Positions 22,616-29,617 of a DNA stretch of 29,617 nt are shown here, one piece after another. Position 1 is the first letter of the stretch, and each line of letters opens with the position of its first letter. Under the pieces are notes generated by a model. The model did not search any database. It was not told the origin of the DNA and worked only from the letters and a program-made list of their open reading frames with translations. The DNA is from Cardiobacteriales bacterium (GTDB lineage Bacteria > Pseudomonadota > Gammaproteobacteria > Cardiobacteriales > Wohlfahrtiimonadaceae), in NCBI GenBank assembly GCA_030150565.1, contig JASLFR010000033.1, forward strand, positions 1 through 29,617, written 5' to 3'. The translations under genes were made by a program, and so were the position numbers.

Positions 22616-24988
22616 ATGAAAATTTCCATTTCATGGTTGAAAGAGTGGATTAAAGAGATCCCTGAGAATCTCTCAGATCGCCTCACAATGGCGGGTTTAG
22701 AAGTTGAGGGTGAGGAGTTAGCAGCGCCCCATTTTACCCATGTTGTTGTCGGAGAGGTAAAAGCGTTAGAGCAGCATCCTGATGCAGATCGTCTGCGTGT
22801 TGCTCAAGTGGATGTTGGGGAAGATGAGTTAGTTCAGATTGTCTGTGGAGCACCTAACGTTGCTGTAGGAATGAAAGCGCCAACTGCTCTTGTAGGGGCT
22901 ATTTTGCCAGGTGATTTTAAGATTAAAAAGAGCAAACTTCGTGGTGTTGAATCGAACGGAATGCTCTGCTCGGCAAAAGAGTTAGGAATTAGTGAAGAGA
23001 GTGATGGATTACTGCCTCTCTCTGCTGATGCTGTTGTAGGAACTTCAATTCGTGAACTTTATCAGCTTGATGATAAAGTTTTAGAGGTCGATTTGACCCC
23101 TAATCGAGGGGATTGCTTAAGTATTTTAGGAGTTGCGCGAGATTTAGCCGCTATTACTCAACAATCGCTCATTCAGAGAGAGAGAAGAGAGATTGAGATT
23201 GAGAGCGATCGCACCATCGGGGTAAGAGTGGAGGCGAAGAAGGCCGCACCTCGCTATTTAGGGCGTGTGATTGAAGGGCTCAATCCTAAAGCTGAAACGC
23301 CTCTCTGGATGGAGGAGCGTCTACGTCGTTGTGGCATTCGTCCTCACGGAATTTTAGTAGATATTACTAACTACATTCTGCTCGAGTATGGTCAGCCTCT
23401 ACACGCATTCGATCTCGATGCGCTAAAAGGTGATATTACAGTGCGCCTCTCAAAAGAGGGGGAGCAGCTGAAGGTGATTAATGGAGAAACATTAACCATT
23501 AAGCCTGAGACGCTCTTAATTACAGATGAAGAGAAGATTCTTGCCTTAGCGGGCATTATGGGGGGGGAGAATTCCGCCTGTAATGATGAGACAACAGCGA
23601 TCTTCTTAGAATCAGCATGGTTTAATCCTATTGAGATTGCAGGAAGAGCGCGTCATCATGGCTTGCACACCGATGCTTCTCACCGTTTTGAGCGAGGTGT
23701 GGATTTTGAGTTTGCAGAGCGTGCATTGGAGGAGGCGACAGCCCTCTTTATCTCCTTAGCAGGTGGAAGAGCGGGTGCTATCACTCGTGTAGAGTCTGAA
23801 GAGTTACTCCCTAAGCGAGAGCCGATTGAGCTCAACTTCTCAAAGGTAGAGAAGATGATTGGGGTTCCTTTCAGTGGTGAGAAGATCGCATCGCTCCTCT
23901 CCCATATTGGTGAAGTGGAGGAGGTGAGGGAAGATTCACTCACATTTAGAGCGCCAAGTTACCGCTTCGATCTTCAGATTGATGCAGATCTTATTGAAGA
24001 AGTTGTGCGCTTAGATGGGTACGATAACGTCCCTGTAAGTTTTACAGCAGAGACTGTGATGCGGATGCCAAAAGTACCAGAGTCGGAAGTTACACTTACC
24101 GATTTTAAGCAGATTTTAGTGGCAAGAGCGTATCATGAAGTAATTGCGATGAGCTTTGTTAGCCCTGAACTGCAAGCGATTTTAGCACCCAATAAAGAGG
24201 CGATCGCTTTAAAGAACCCTATCTCTAAGGAGCGCTCTTTAATGCGTACTACGCTCTTAACAGGAGTGTTGGAGGCGATGGGACACAATATGAAGCGTCA
24301 GCAGGAGCGTCTCCGTTTCTTTGAGGCGGGATTGAGTTATAACGGCACCCTCGAGAATTTAACGCAAGAGCGTTACTTTGCAGGGGCTATCTGTGGCGAT
24401 GTGGTGGCTCCTCAATGGGGAGTCCCTGCTCGTAAAGTCGATTTCTTCGATCTTAAAGGGGATGTGGAAGCACTCCTTAACCGTACAGGTTTAACATTTA
24501 ACTTTAAGCCATCAAAAGAGAGCATTCTGCATCCAGGTCAATCGGCTGATATCTATACCGATTCAGGGGAGTATCTCGGTTATTTAGGGCGTCTCCACCC
24601 ATCTGTGATTAAAGCGCTCGATTTTAGTCGTGATGTCTTCGTCTTTGAGCTCAATTTTGATCAGTTGAAGCGTTCAGTAACGCCAAAATATGAGGAGTTC
24701 TCCCGCTTCCCAACATCACGCCGAGATTTAGCGTTGGTGATTCCACAAGCCTTAACGACGCAAGAGGTTGTGGAGATTATTATGGGAAGAGATCGCCCCC
24801 TTTTAACTTCTGTGAATCTCTTCGACTATTACGAGCCGAAAGAGGAGCAGATCGATGGAGTGAAGAATATGGCATTTAGTCTTCATTTCCAAAGTTATGA
24901 GGCAAATCTCACCGATAAAGAAATCGATGCTATAATTGAGCAAATCTTAAATGATTTAAGATTGCAAAATATATCATTACGTCAATAG
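22616..24988 (+). CDS. pheT: Phenylalanyl-tRNA synthetase beta subunit
   Basis: Structural and editing subunit that pairs with PheS and hydrolyses Tyr-tRNA-Phe. The protein (790 aa; E. coli 795) has the N-terminal B1 segment MKISISWLKEWI, the EMAP-like tRNA-binding domain (about 40-150, with HPDADRLRVAQVD), and the B3/B4 editing domain with PLHAFD (editing His) and LESAWF (editing Glu). It continues with the GLHTDASHRFERGVD segment and a C-terminal ferredoxin-fold anticodon domain (SRFPTSRRDLALV). GAGGAA precedes the ATG, 33 bases after pheS. Its 3' end carries a likely ihfA promoter. Confidence 0.97.
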   Translation: MKISISWLKEWIKEIPENLSDRLTMAGLEVEGEELAAPHFTHVVVGEVKALEQHPDADRLRVAQVDVGEDELVQIVCGAPNVAVGMKAPTALVGAILPGDFKIKKSKLRGVESNGMLCSAKELGISEESDGLLPLSADAVVGTSIRELYQLDDKVLEVDLTPNRGDCLSILGVARDLAAITQQSLIQRERREIEIESDRTIGVRVEAKKAAPRYLGRVIEGLNPKAETPLWMEERLRRCGIRPHGILVDITNYILLEYGQPLHAFDLDALKGDITVRLSKEGEQLKVINGETLTIKPETLLITDEEKILALAGIMGGENSACNDETTAIFLESAWFNPIEIAGRARHHGLHTDASHRFERGVDFEFAERALEEATALFISLAGGRAGAITRVESEELLPKREPIELNFSKVEKMIGVPFSGEKIASLLSHIGEVEEVREDSLTFRAPSYRFDLQIDADLIEEVVRLDGYDNVPVSFTAETVMRMPKVPESEVTLTDFKQILVARAYHEVIAMSFVSPELQAILAPNKEAIALKNPISKERSLMRTTLLTGVLEAMGHNMKRQQERLRFFEAGLSYNGTLENLTQERYFAGAICGDVVAPQWGVPARKVDFFDLKGDVEALLNRTGLTFNFKPSKESILHPGQSADIYTDSGEYLGYLGRLHPSVIKALDFSRDVFVFELNFDQLKRSVTPKYEEFSRFPTSRRDLALVIPQALTTQEVVEIIMGRDRPLLTSVNLFDYYEPKEEQIDGVKNMAFSLHFQSYEANLTDKEIDAIIEQILNDLRLQNISLRQ
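24928..24936 (+). promoter_or_regulatory. Predicted extended -10 promoter for ihfA inside pheT
   Basis: TGCTATAAT: TGn plus a perfect TATAAT (24931-24936), 66 bases before the ihfA ATG. In E. coli ihfA also has promoters within pheT. No convincing -35 is seen. Confidence 0.5.
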
Positions 24989-25002
24989 TAGAGGATTTAA
25001 TT

Positions 25003-25305
25003 ATGTCAACGCTTACAAAAGCAGATATAACTGAAAATTTGTATCACAATATTAATGCGCGTCGCGAAGAGACAAAAGAGTTTGTTGAGGACTTTTTTGA
25101 AGAGATTCGTCTAGCATTAGCGACAGGAAACCCTGTTAAACTCTCAGGTTTTGGGAGCTTTGAGCTTCGTGATAAAGCTGAGCGTCCAGGACGCAATCCA
25201 AAAACAGGAGAGGAGATTCCCATTACAGCACGCCGTGTTGTAACATTCCGTGCAGGTCAAAATTTGCGTGATAAGATGGATCTTCTTAGCGAAGAGAACG
25301 CATAA
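25003..25305 (+). CDS. ihfA: Integration host factor alpha subunit
   Basis: DNA-bending nucleoid protein that works as a heterodimer with IhfB and helps sigma54 promoters, recombination and replication. The protein (100 aa; E. coli 99) has the HU/IHF fold, with VEDFFEEIRLAL, VKLSGFGSFELRDK, and the DNA-intercalating arm RPGRNPKTGEEIPI followed by TARRVVTFRAGQ. The DI-ALTK-type start is replaced by MSTLTKADI, as in many IhfA. It follows pheT by 14 bases. A strong terminator ends the block. Confidence 0.97.
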   Translation: MSTLTKADITENLYHNINARREETKEFVEDFFEEIRLALATGNPVKLSGFGSFELRDKAERPGRNPKTGEEIPITARRVVTFRAGQNLRDKMDLLSEENA

Positions 25306-25317
25306 TATTAATATTAT

Positions 25318-25362
25318 CGAATAATCGTAAGAGATAATCTCTACGAATAATTGAGAGATAAT
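25318..25362. repeat. Imperfect tandem direct repeat downstream of ihfA
   Basis: CGAATAATCGTAAGAGATAAT (25318-25338, one base over the usual short quote if counted with the first C) is repeated as CGAATAATTGAGAGATAAT (25344-25362) with a two-base deletion. The first copy runs into an AGAGATAATCTCT palindrome. Confidence 0.6.
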
Positions 25363-25365
25363 AGA

Positions 25366-25395
25366 AGAGCCCTAATCGATTAGGGCTCTTTTTTT
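25366..25395 (+). terminator. Rho-independent terminator ending the thrS-ihfA block
   Basis: Ten-pair perfect stem 25366-25375/25380-25389 with a TCGA loop and six further T (25390-25395). Confidence 0.95.
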
Positions 25396-25462
25396 CGGCT
25401 TATTTTTTCTATATAGCGCATAATTAATGCCGAAGATTTTAATAGGGATGAGGAGAGTGGGC

Positions 25463-27040
25463 ATGTCGTTGGAAGCTAAGGGGGGGAAGGGGCAAAAGGG
25501 GGAGCGTTCTCTCTTTAAAGCACTCTTTACGATTAGCGGATTTACTTTTCTATCACGCATTATGGGGCTTGCGAGAGATATCATCTTTGCGTCGATCTTT
25601 GGTGCGGGCGCAGCGATGGATGCCTTTAGTGTCGCTTTTCGTATCCCAAATCTCTTTCGCCGTTTTTTTGGTGAGGGGGCGTTTAATCAAGCTTTTGTGC
25701 CTCTCTTTACTGAATATCATACCCACCGCACCCGTATGGAGTTGAAAGCTCTCCTTGCTAATGTGAGTGGCACATTAGGTTTTGTGCTGCTCTCTATTAC
25801 GATGTTGGGGCTACTCTTTCCTTCCCATCTTGTTCTGCTCTTTGCTTCAGGTTTTAAGGCGGATCCTTATAAATTCGCCCTAGCGACCGATCTTGTGCAG
25901 CTGATGGTCCCTTATATCTTCTTTATCTGTATGACGGCGCTCTATTCAGGAGCACTTAATGCGTTGGAGCGCTTTGCAATTCCCGCCTTTGCTCCGATTC
26001 TGCTCAACATTTTTCTGATTGTTGCTGCATTTTTTAGCCCCTATTTTGATGAGCCGATTATGGCGCTCGGTTATGGAGTGCTCTTTGCGGGGATGGCTCA
26101 GCTTCTTCTCCTCTTTTTTGCTCTACAGCGCCTTCGTCTAATTACGTCGCCCCGCATTCACTTTAAGGAGAGTGGGGTGAAACAGGTGATGCTCCTGATG
26201 CTTCCCGCACTCATTGGCTCATCGAGCAGTCAGATTAATATCCTTATCAATACGCAGCTCGCTTCAAGATTGGTTGAGGGGAGCGTTACTTGGCTCTATT
26301 ACTCTGATCGTTTAGTGGAGTTCGCTTTAGGGACGTTTGCTGTTGCTTTAGGGACGATTGTTCTTCCCCGTCTTTCACGATTTTATGCAGAAGGGGATCG
26401 AGAAAATTTAGCGCACACCGTCAATTGGGGGTTAAATCTCTCTTTAATTATTGGGATTCCCGCTATGATTGGGCTCTATATTTTAGCCGAGCCTCTGCTT
26501 GCGCTCCTCTTTATGAGGGGGGAATTTGGGGTTGCCGATGTCTCTATGTCTGCTAAGAGTTTAGCGACCTACGCTTTGAGCATTCCCGCTTTCTTCATTA
26601 TTCGAGTCTTTGCACCCCTCTATTTTGCGAGGAAGGATACAAAAACTCCCGTTAAATTTAGCCTTATTGCGATCGGGACAAATATCGTTTTGCAATTTAT
26701 GCTTGTGAGATATCTTCAGCATGCGGGCTTGGCGCTCTCCTCTTCAATCGCAGCGTGGGTAAACGCACTCCTCCTAATCTGGGGGGTGACCCGTAGCGGA
26801 ATGCACTCATTTAGTGGATTTTGGAATTGGCAGAAGCTCGCTCTTTTTAATGCCAATATTGCGCTGATCGCCTATCTCCTTCTAATCGCTTCATTCAATA
26901 CCTTCTGGATGGAGGCGCTCTTTCTTTGGCGATTGATGGCAACAGTGGCGGTATTAGTGAGCGCTATCTTGCTCTACTTTTCTCTGCTTCAGATGAGTGG
27001 GCTCTCATTAAGAACGTTACTCGCTCCTAGAGAGCATTAG
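25463..27040 (+). CDS. murJ: Lipid II flippase MurJ (MviN)
   Basis: Polytopic inner-membrane transporter of the MOP superfamily that moves lipid II to the periplasmic face. I chose the ATG at 25463 because AGGAG (25451-25455) lies seven bases upstream; earlier in-frame ATGs (25427, 25448) lack ribosome sites. The product is 525 aa (E. coli 511), compatible with 14 helices. Family segments: FLSRIMGLARDIIFA, GAAMDAFSVAFRIPNLFRR, GEGAFNQAFVPLF, and WLYYSDRLVEFALG containing the cavity Arg. It lies just after ihfA. Its stop overlaps the rarD stop on the other strand by four bases. Confidence 0.96.
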   Translation: MSLEAKGGKGQKGERSLFKALFTISGFTFLSRIMGLARDIIFASIFGAGAAMDAFSVAFRIPNLFRRFFGEGAFNQAFVPLFTEYHTHRTRMELKALLANVSGTLGFVLLSITMLGLLFPSHLVLLFASGFKADPYKFALATDLVQLMVPYIFFICMTALYSGALNALERFAIPAFAPILLNIFLIVAAFFSPYFDEPIMALGYGVLFAGMAQLLLLFFALQRLRLITSPRIHFKESGVKQVMLLMLPALIGSSSSQINILINTQLASRLVEGSVTWLYYSDRLVEFALGTFAVALGTIVLPRLSRFYAEGDRENLAHTVNWGLNLSLIIGIPAMIGLYILAEPLLALLFMRGEFGVADVSMSAKSLATYALSIPAFFIIRVFAPLYFARKDTKTPVKFSLIAIGTNIVLQFMLVRYLQHAGLALSSSIAAWVNALLLIWGVTRSGMHSFSGFWNWQKLALFNANIALIAYLLLIASFNTFWMEALFLWRLMATVAVLVSAILLYFSLLQMSGLSLRTLLAPREH

Positions 27041-27966
27041 AGGAGATCCTCCACTTTTTTGAGATTCTTCGCTCTCCGTTTTCGCATCGCTTGCCACTCA
27101 CTCTGAACAAAGATGGAGAGAGCGATCCAGACGATTAAGAAGCCAAAGAAGCGATTGAGATCAAAATGCTCTTGGAAGAGGAATACCCCTGTAAAAAATT
27201 GTAGGGTTGGGGAGAGATATTGCAAAATGCCCACAAGTGAGAGGGGGATCCGTTTAGCCCCCTCTGCAAAGAGAAGGAGGGGAATGGTGGTAACCACTCC
27301 TGAGAGGAGCAGAAGCGTTAATTGAAGATGGGAGAGGGTGGCAAATTGGAGCCGTCCCGCTTTCGCCTCAATAAAGAGATAGGTGAGGGCAAAGGGGAGC
27401 ATAAAGAGCGTCTCTAACGTTAATCCCGCAATCGCTGGTAGAGTAACGAGCCGTTTAATCAAGCCATAAAAGCCAAAAGAGGTGGCTAAAACGATTGCAA
27501 CATAGGGGATCGATCCTCCTAAAAGAGCCATCCATAAAACCCCGACACCAGCAATGATAATCGCAATATATTGCCGTTTTGTGAGGACCTCTTTAAGGAA
27601 GAGGCGGCCAAGAAAGATGCTGACAAGTGGGTTGATATAGTAGCCAAGAGAGGCATCTAATACTCGATGATGTGTAATCGCCCAGAGATAGAGTGTCCAG
27701 TTGATGCCAAGTAGAGTGGCTGAGAGAGCAAATGGGAGCATCACCTTTGGGTTCTTTAGCGCAGTAAGGAGAATCCTCTGCTCTTTACGAATCAGAATAA
27801 GCAGAATGAGGAAGAGTGCAGACCAGACTACCCGCTGCGCCATCAGCTGAAAAGGATCCATACTATTGAGCGGATACCAGTAGATCGGGAAGAGCCCCCA
27901 GATGAGGTAGCAGCCGAGTGCAAAGAGCACCCCTTTACGATATTCAGCAGGATTGAGCGGTAACAT
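27037..27966 (-). CDS. rarD: RarD family EamA transporter
   Basis: Inner-membrane protein of the drug/metabolite transporter superfamily (RarD group, historically linked with chloramphenicol sensitivity; substrate not established). The protein (309 aa; E. coli RarD 296) is compatible with ten helices in two EamA repeats. RarD-like segments: CYLIWGLFPIYW, QRVVWS, LYLWAI, DASLGYYINPLVS, SFGFYGLIKR, and GILQYLSPTLQF. The C-terminus is basic and cytoplasmic. GAGGAG is very close to the ATG. A possible promoter lies at 28019-28047. It meets murJ tail to tail with overlapping stops and no terminator. Confidence 0.9.
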   Translation of the reverse strand: MLPLNPAEYRKGVLFALGCYLIWGLFPIYWYPLNSMDPFQLMAQRVVWSALFLILLILIRKEQRILLTALKNPKVMLPFALSATLLGINWTLYLWAITHHRVLDASLGYYINPLVSIFLGRLFLKEVLTKRQYIAIIIAGVGVLWMALLGGSIPYVAIVLATSFGFYGLIKRLVTLPAIAGLTLETLFMLPFALTYLFIEAKAGRLQFATLSHLQLTLLLLSGVVTTIPLLLFAEGAKRIPLSLVGILQYLSPTLQFFTGVFLFQEHFDLNRFFGFLIVWIALSIFVQSEWQAMRKRRAKNLKKVEDLL

Positions 27967-27991
27967 AATCTCCTCGGATGATTCTCTATAG

Positions 27992-28013
27992 AGCGCACAA
28001 AAAGGTGTGCGCT
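27992..28013. other. Stem-loop in the rarD upstream region
   Basis: Eight-pair perfect stem 27992-27999/28006-28013 around AAAAGG, GC-rich, without a T tract on either side. It would lie at the very 5' end of a rarD transcript from the predicted promoter, or act as a weak stop after the peptidase gene. Confidence 0.6.
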
Positions 28014-28018
28014 TCTAC

Positions 28019-28047
28019 TATATATCGATTATCGGGATGATGCTCAA
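28019..28047 (-). promoter_or_regulatory. Possible promoter for rarD
   Basis: On the - strand, TTGAGC (28047-28042) and TATATA (28024-28019) with a 17-base spacer, in the 93-base gap between the peptidase stop and rarD. Confidence 0.35.
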
Positions 28048-28059
28048 TTATGAGTTGAA

Positions 28060-29617
28060 CTAAAGGGGCTCTGTCCGTTTAAGGAGCCACGCTAACGCTT
28101 CCCCTTCAAGGCGTGGTGCCAATTTATCTGCAACTTTTTTATGGTATCGATTGAGCCATTTAATCTCTTTCTCATTGAGGAGCTCCTTTAGGATTGGGCG
28201 CGTATCGATGGGGCAGAGGGTGAGCGTCTGAAAATTGAGAAACTCGCCAAATAGATGGGGCTCTTTGGTCACGGCACGGCGGGTGGCGGTTAAGTTTTCG
28301 ATGCGGATCCCCCATCGCCCTTCACGATAGATTCCAGGCTCAATTGAGGTGATCATCCCCTCTTTTACCGCTTGATCGGGGGTAACTGATGCCTTATAGG
28401 CGAGTGTTTGGGGGCCTTCATGAACATTGAGAAAATAGCCAACCCCATGCCCAGTTCCATGTCCAAAATCGATCCCCTCCGCCCAAAGTGGCGCACGAGC
28501 GATGCTATCGAGCATTGGCATAGGGATCGATTCAGGAAATTGAGCTGAGCTCATCGCAATGAGTGCTTTTAAGACAAGCGTATAATCTCTACGTGCTTCT
28601 GGATGGATGAAACCGATCGGAATGACCCGTGTAATATCGGTCGTTCCATTATGGTAGTGTGCACCTGAATCGATCAGCAGTAACCCCTGTTCATCAGTGA
28701 TGGAGAGATGGTTCTCTTCAGTTGCGTGGTAGTGGGGGAGCGCTCCATTCTCTTTAAAGGCGGCGATCGTCCCAAAACTTAAGGAGACAAAATGGGGCTC
28801 TTTTTGGCGCTCCTCTTTTAACATTCGTGCCACATCGAGTTCGGTGAGGGGGGATTTCTCCTCAAGCATCCTCTCAAAGCGAGCAAAGAAGCGGGCAAGT
28901 GCGGCACCATCTTGAATCATCGCCTCCTCTGTATGGAGAATCTCTACAGAGGTTTTTTGTGATTTAAGGAGGGTGGAGGGGTTTGTTTGATCGATAATCT
29001 CCACCTCTTCGGGAATGGCGTTGAGGGTTGCTAATGTTGTTCGTTTCGAATCGATGAGAATAATCTCCTCCTCATCTAAACGCCCAAGATAGTTGTGAAG
29101 TTTCTCATACTCAACAAAGTGGAAGCCCGCTTCTTCGAGAAGTTCGCCAATTTCGGGGCTAATCTGCTCATAGCTTGCAAAGAGATAATCCCCTTTTGAA
29201 GTGAAGAGAAGGTAGCTACGAAAGAGGGGATTGTAGGGGATTTCGTCCCCTCTAAGATTGGTGATCCACGCAATATCGTCGAGCGTTGTAATAAGGTGAG
29301 CCGTTGCGCCCGATTCTCTCATCGCTTCATGAATCAATGCTCTCTTCTCTTTAGCGCTGCGATCAATCATCACCCTCTTTTGGGGGTAGAGAAGTGAGAG
29401 GGATTGAGTAAGCGGGGGATTAAAGAGGGTTGGGAATGGATTGAGATCGGTCACCAACTCAAAGCCTGCACCTGAAAAGAGGGAGCGCCATTGAGCGTAT
29501 TGATTGAGTGGCGTCGTTGCTGCTAATAGAGCAATTTTTGCTCTACTAGGGAGTGTTTCAAGAAGGAATTGGGGCAGGGTAGGGGTATCGAGAGCGCCAC
29601 TCTTCATCAGAGTAATT
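28060..29617 (-). CDS. X-prolyl aminopeptidase, M24B family (5' end cut by window)
   Basis: Metallopeptidase that removes an N-terminal residue preceding proline. The frame is open to the window edge, so the gene is partial: an internal Met at 29607 is preceded in frame by I-T-L, and ITLMKSG resembles a mid-domain segment of the long (about 600 aa) XPNPEP1-like family. By comparison roughly 80-100 N-terminal residues are missing. Visible parts are the end of creatinase domain I, domain II (with TTLDDIAWITNLRGDEIPYNP), and a complete pita-bread domain with all five metal ligands: Asp in LLIDSGA, Asp in TTDITR, His in GHGTGHGVG, Glu in SIEPGIY and Glu in RIENL. The C-terminal cap domain characteristic of the long form (IKWLNRYH) is present. 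Confidence 0.92.
   Translation of the reverse strand, partial: ITLMKSGALDTPTLPQFLLETLPSRAKIALLAATTPLNQYAQWRSLFSGAGFELVTDLNPFPTLFNPPLTQSLSLLYPQKRVMIDRSAKEKRALIHEAMRESGATAHLITTLDDIAWITNLRGDEIPYNPLFRSYLLFTSKGDYLFASYEQISPEIGELLEEAGFHFVEYEKLHNYLGRLDEEEIILIDSKRTTLATLNAIPEEVEIIDQTNPSTLLKSQKTSVEILHTEEAMIQDGAALARFFARFERMLEEKSPLTELDVARMLKEERQKEPHFVSLSFGTIAAFKENGALPHYHATEENHLSITDEQGLLLIDSGAHYHNGTTDITRVIPIGFIHPEARRDYTLVLKALIAMSSAQFPESIPMPMLDSIARAPLWAEGIDFGHGTGHGVGYFLNVHEGPQTLAYKASVTPDQAVKEGMITSIEPGIYREGRWGIRIENLTATRRAVTKEPHLFGEFLNFQTLTLCPIDTRPILKELLNEKEIKWLNRYHKKVADKLAPRLEGEALAWLLKRTEPL

Noticed and set aside
25306..25365. IHF-binding autoregulatory site after ihfA
   Set aside because: No match to WATCAANNNNTTR was found in this AT-rich stretch.

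Overview
The window is chromosomal housekeeping DNA from a gammaproteobacterium. The proteins are gammaproteobacterial in type: DAP-adding MurE, IHF alpha, RarD, cytochrome c4 next to DsbA, and the thrS-infC-rpmI-rplT-pheST-ihfA order. The DNA is moderately AT-rich. The malate dehydrogenase is of the beta-proteobacteria-like group, and a type IVa pilin gene is present. Together these fit a low-GC, non-enteric lineage; Cardiobacteriales (Wohlfahrtiimonas/Ignatzschineria-like) is my best guess, but no database comparison was possible.

Layout. (1) 59-526: type IVa pilin with its own terminator. (2) 764-7799, + strand: part of the division and cell wall (dcw) cluster, rsmH-ftsL-ftsI-murE-murF-mraY, without mraZ in front and without murD to ftsZ behind. 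(3) 7974-10006, + strand: mdh and hemH. (4) 12414-10081, - strand: aroQ-accB-accC, meeting hemH at a shared bidirectional terminator. (5) 12584-13636, + strand: an MltD-like lytic transglycosylase lipoprotein. (6) 16483-13711, - strand: a very tight lgt-thyA-rnhA-dnaQ operon. (7) 18105-16562, - strand: diheme cytochrome c4 and dsbA. (8) 18353-25305, + strand: thrS-infC-rpmI-rplT-pheS-pheT-ihfA. (9) 25463-27040, + strand: murJ, overlapping tail to tail with rarD (- strand), followed by an X-prolyl aminopeptidase gene cut by the right edge.

How the genes work together. MurE, MurF, MraY, MurJ, FtsI, FtsL and the transglycosylase cover much of peptidoglycan precursor synthesis, flipping, septal cross-linking and turnover. 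Lgt and DsbA serve envelope protein maturation. AccB, AccC, AroQ, HemH and Mdh are central metabolism. ThyA, RnhA and DnaQ serve DNA replication. The thrS-ihfA block is the conserved translation operon.

No mobile element, CRISPR array, defence island, tRNA or rRNA was found, and no gene-free stretch exceeds 300 bases. I do not see a new multi-gene system. The points most worth a second look are small: a broken HxxxH editing motif in ThrRS, an AUU start codon for IF3, a possible Phe-rich leader peptide inside a terminator before pheS, a shortened dcw cluster, a strong clamp-binding motif in DnaQ, and several family-atypical residues (MurE P-loop, DsbA CxxC).
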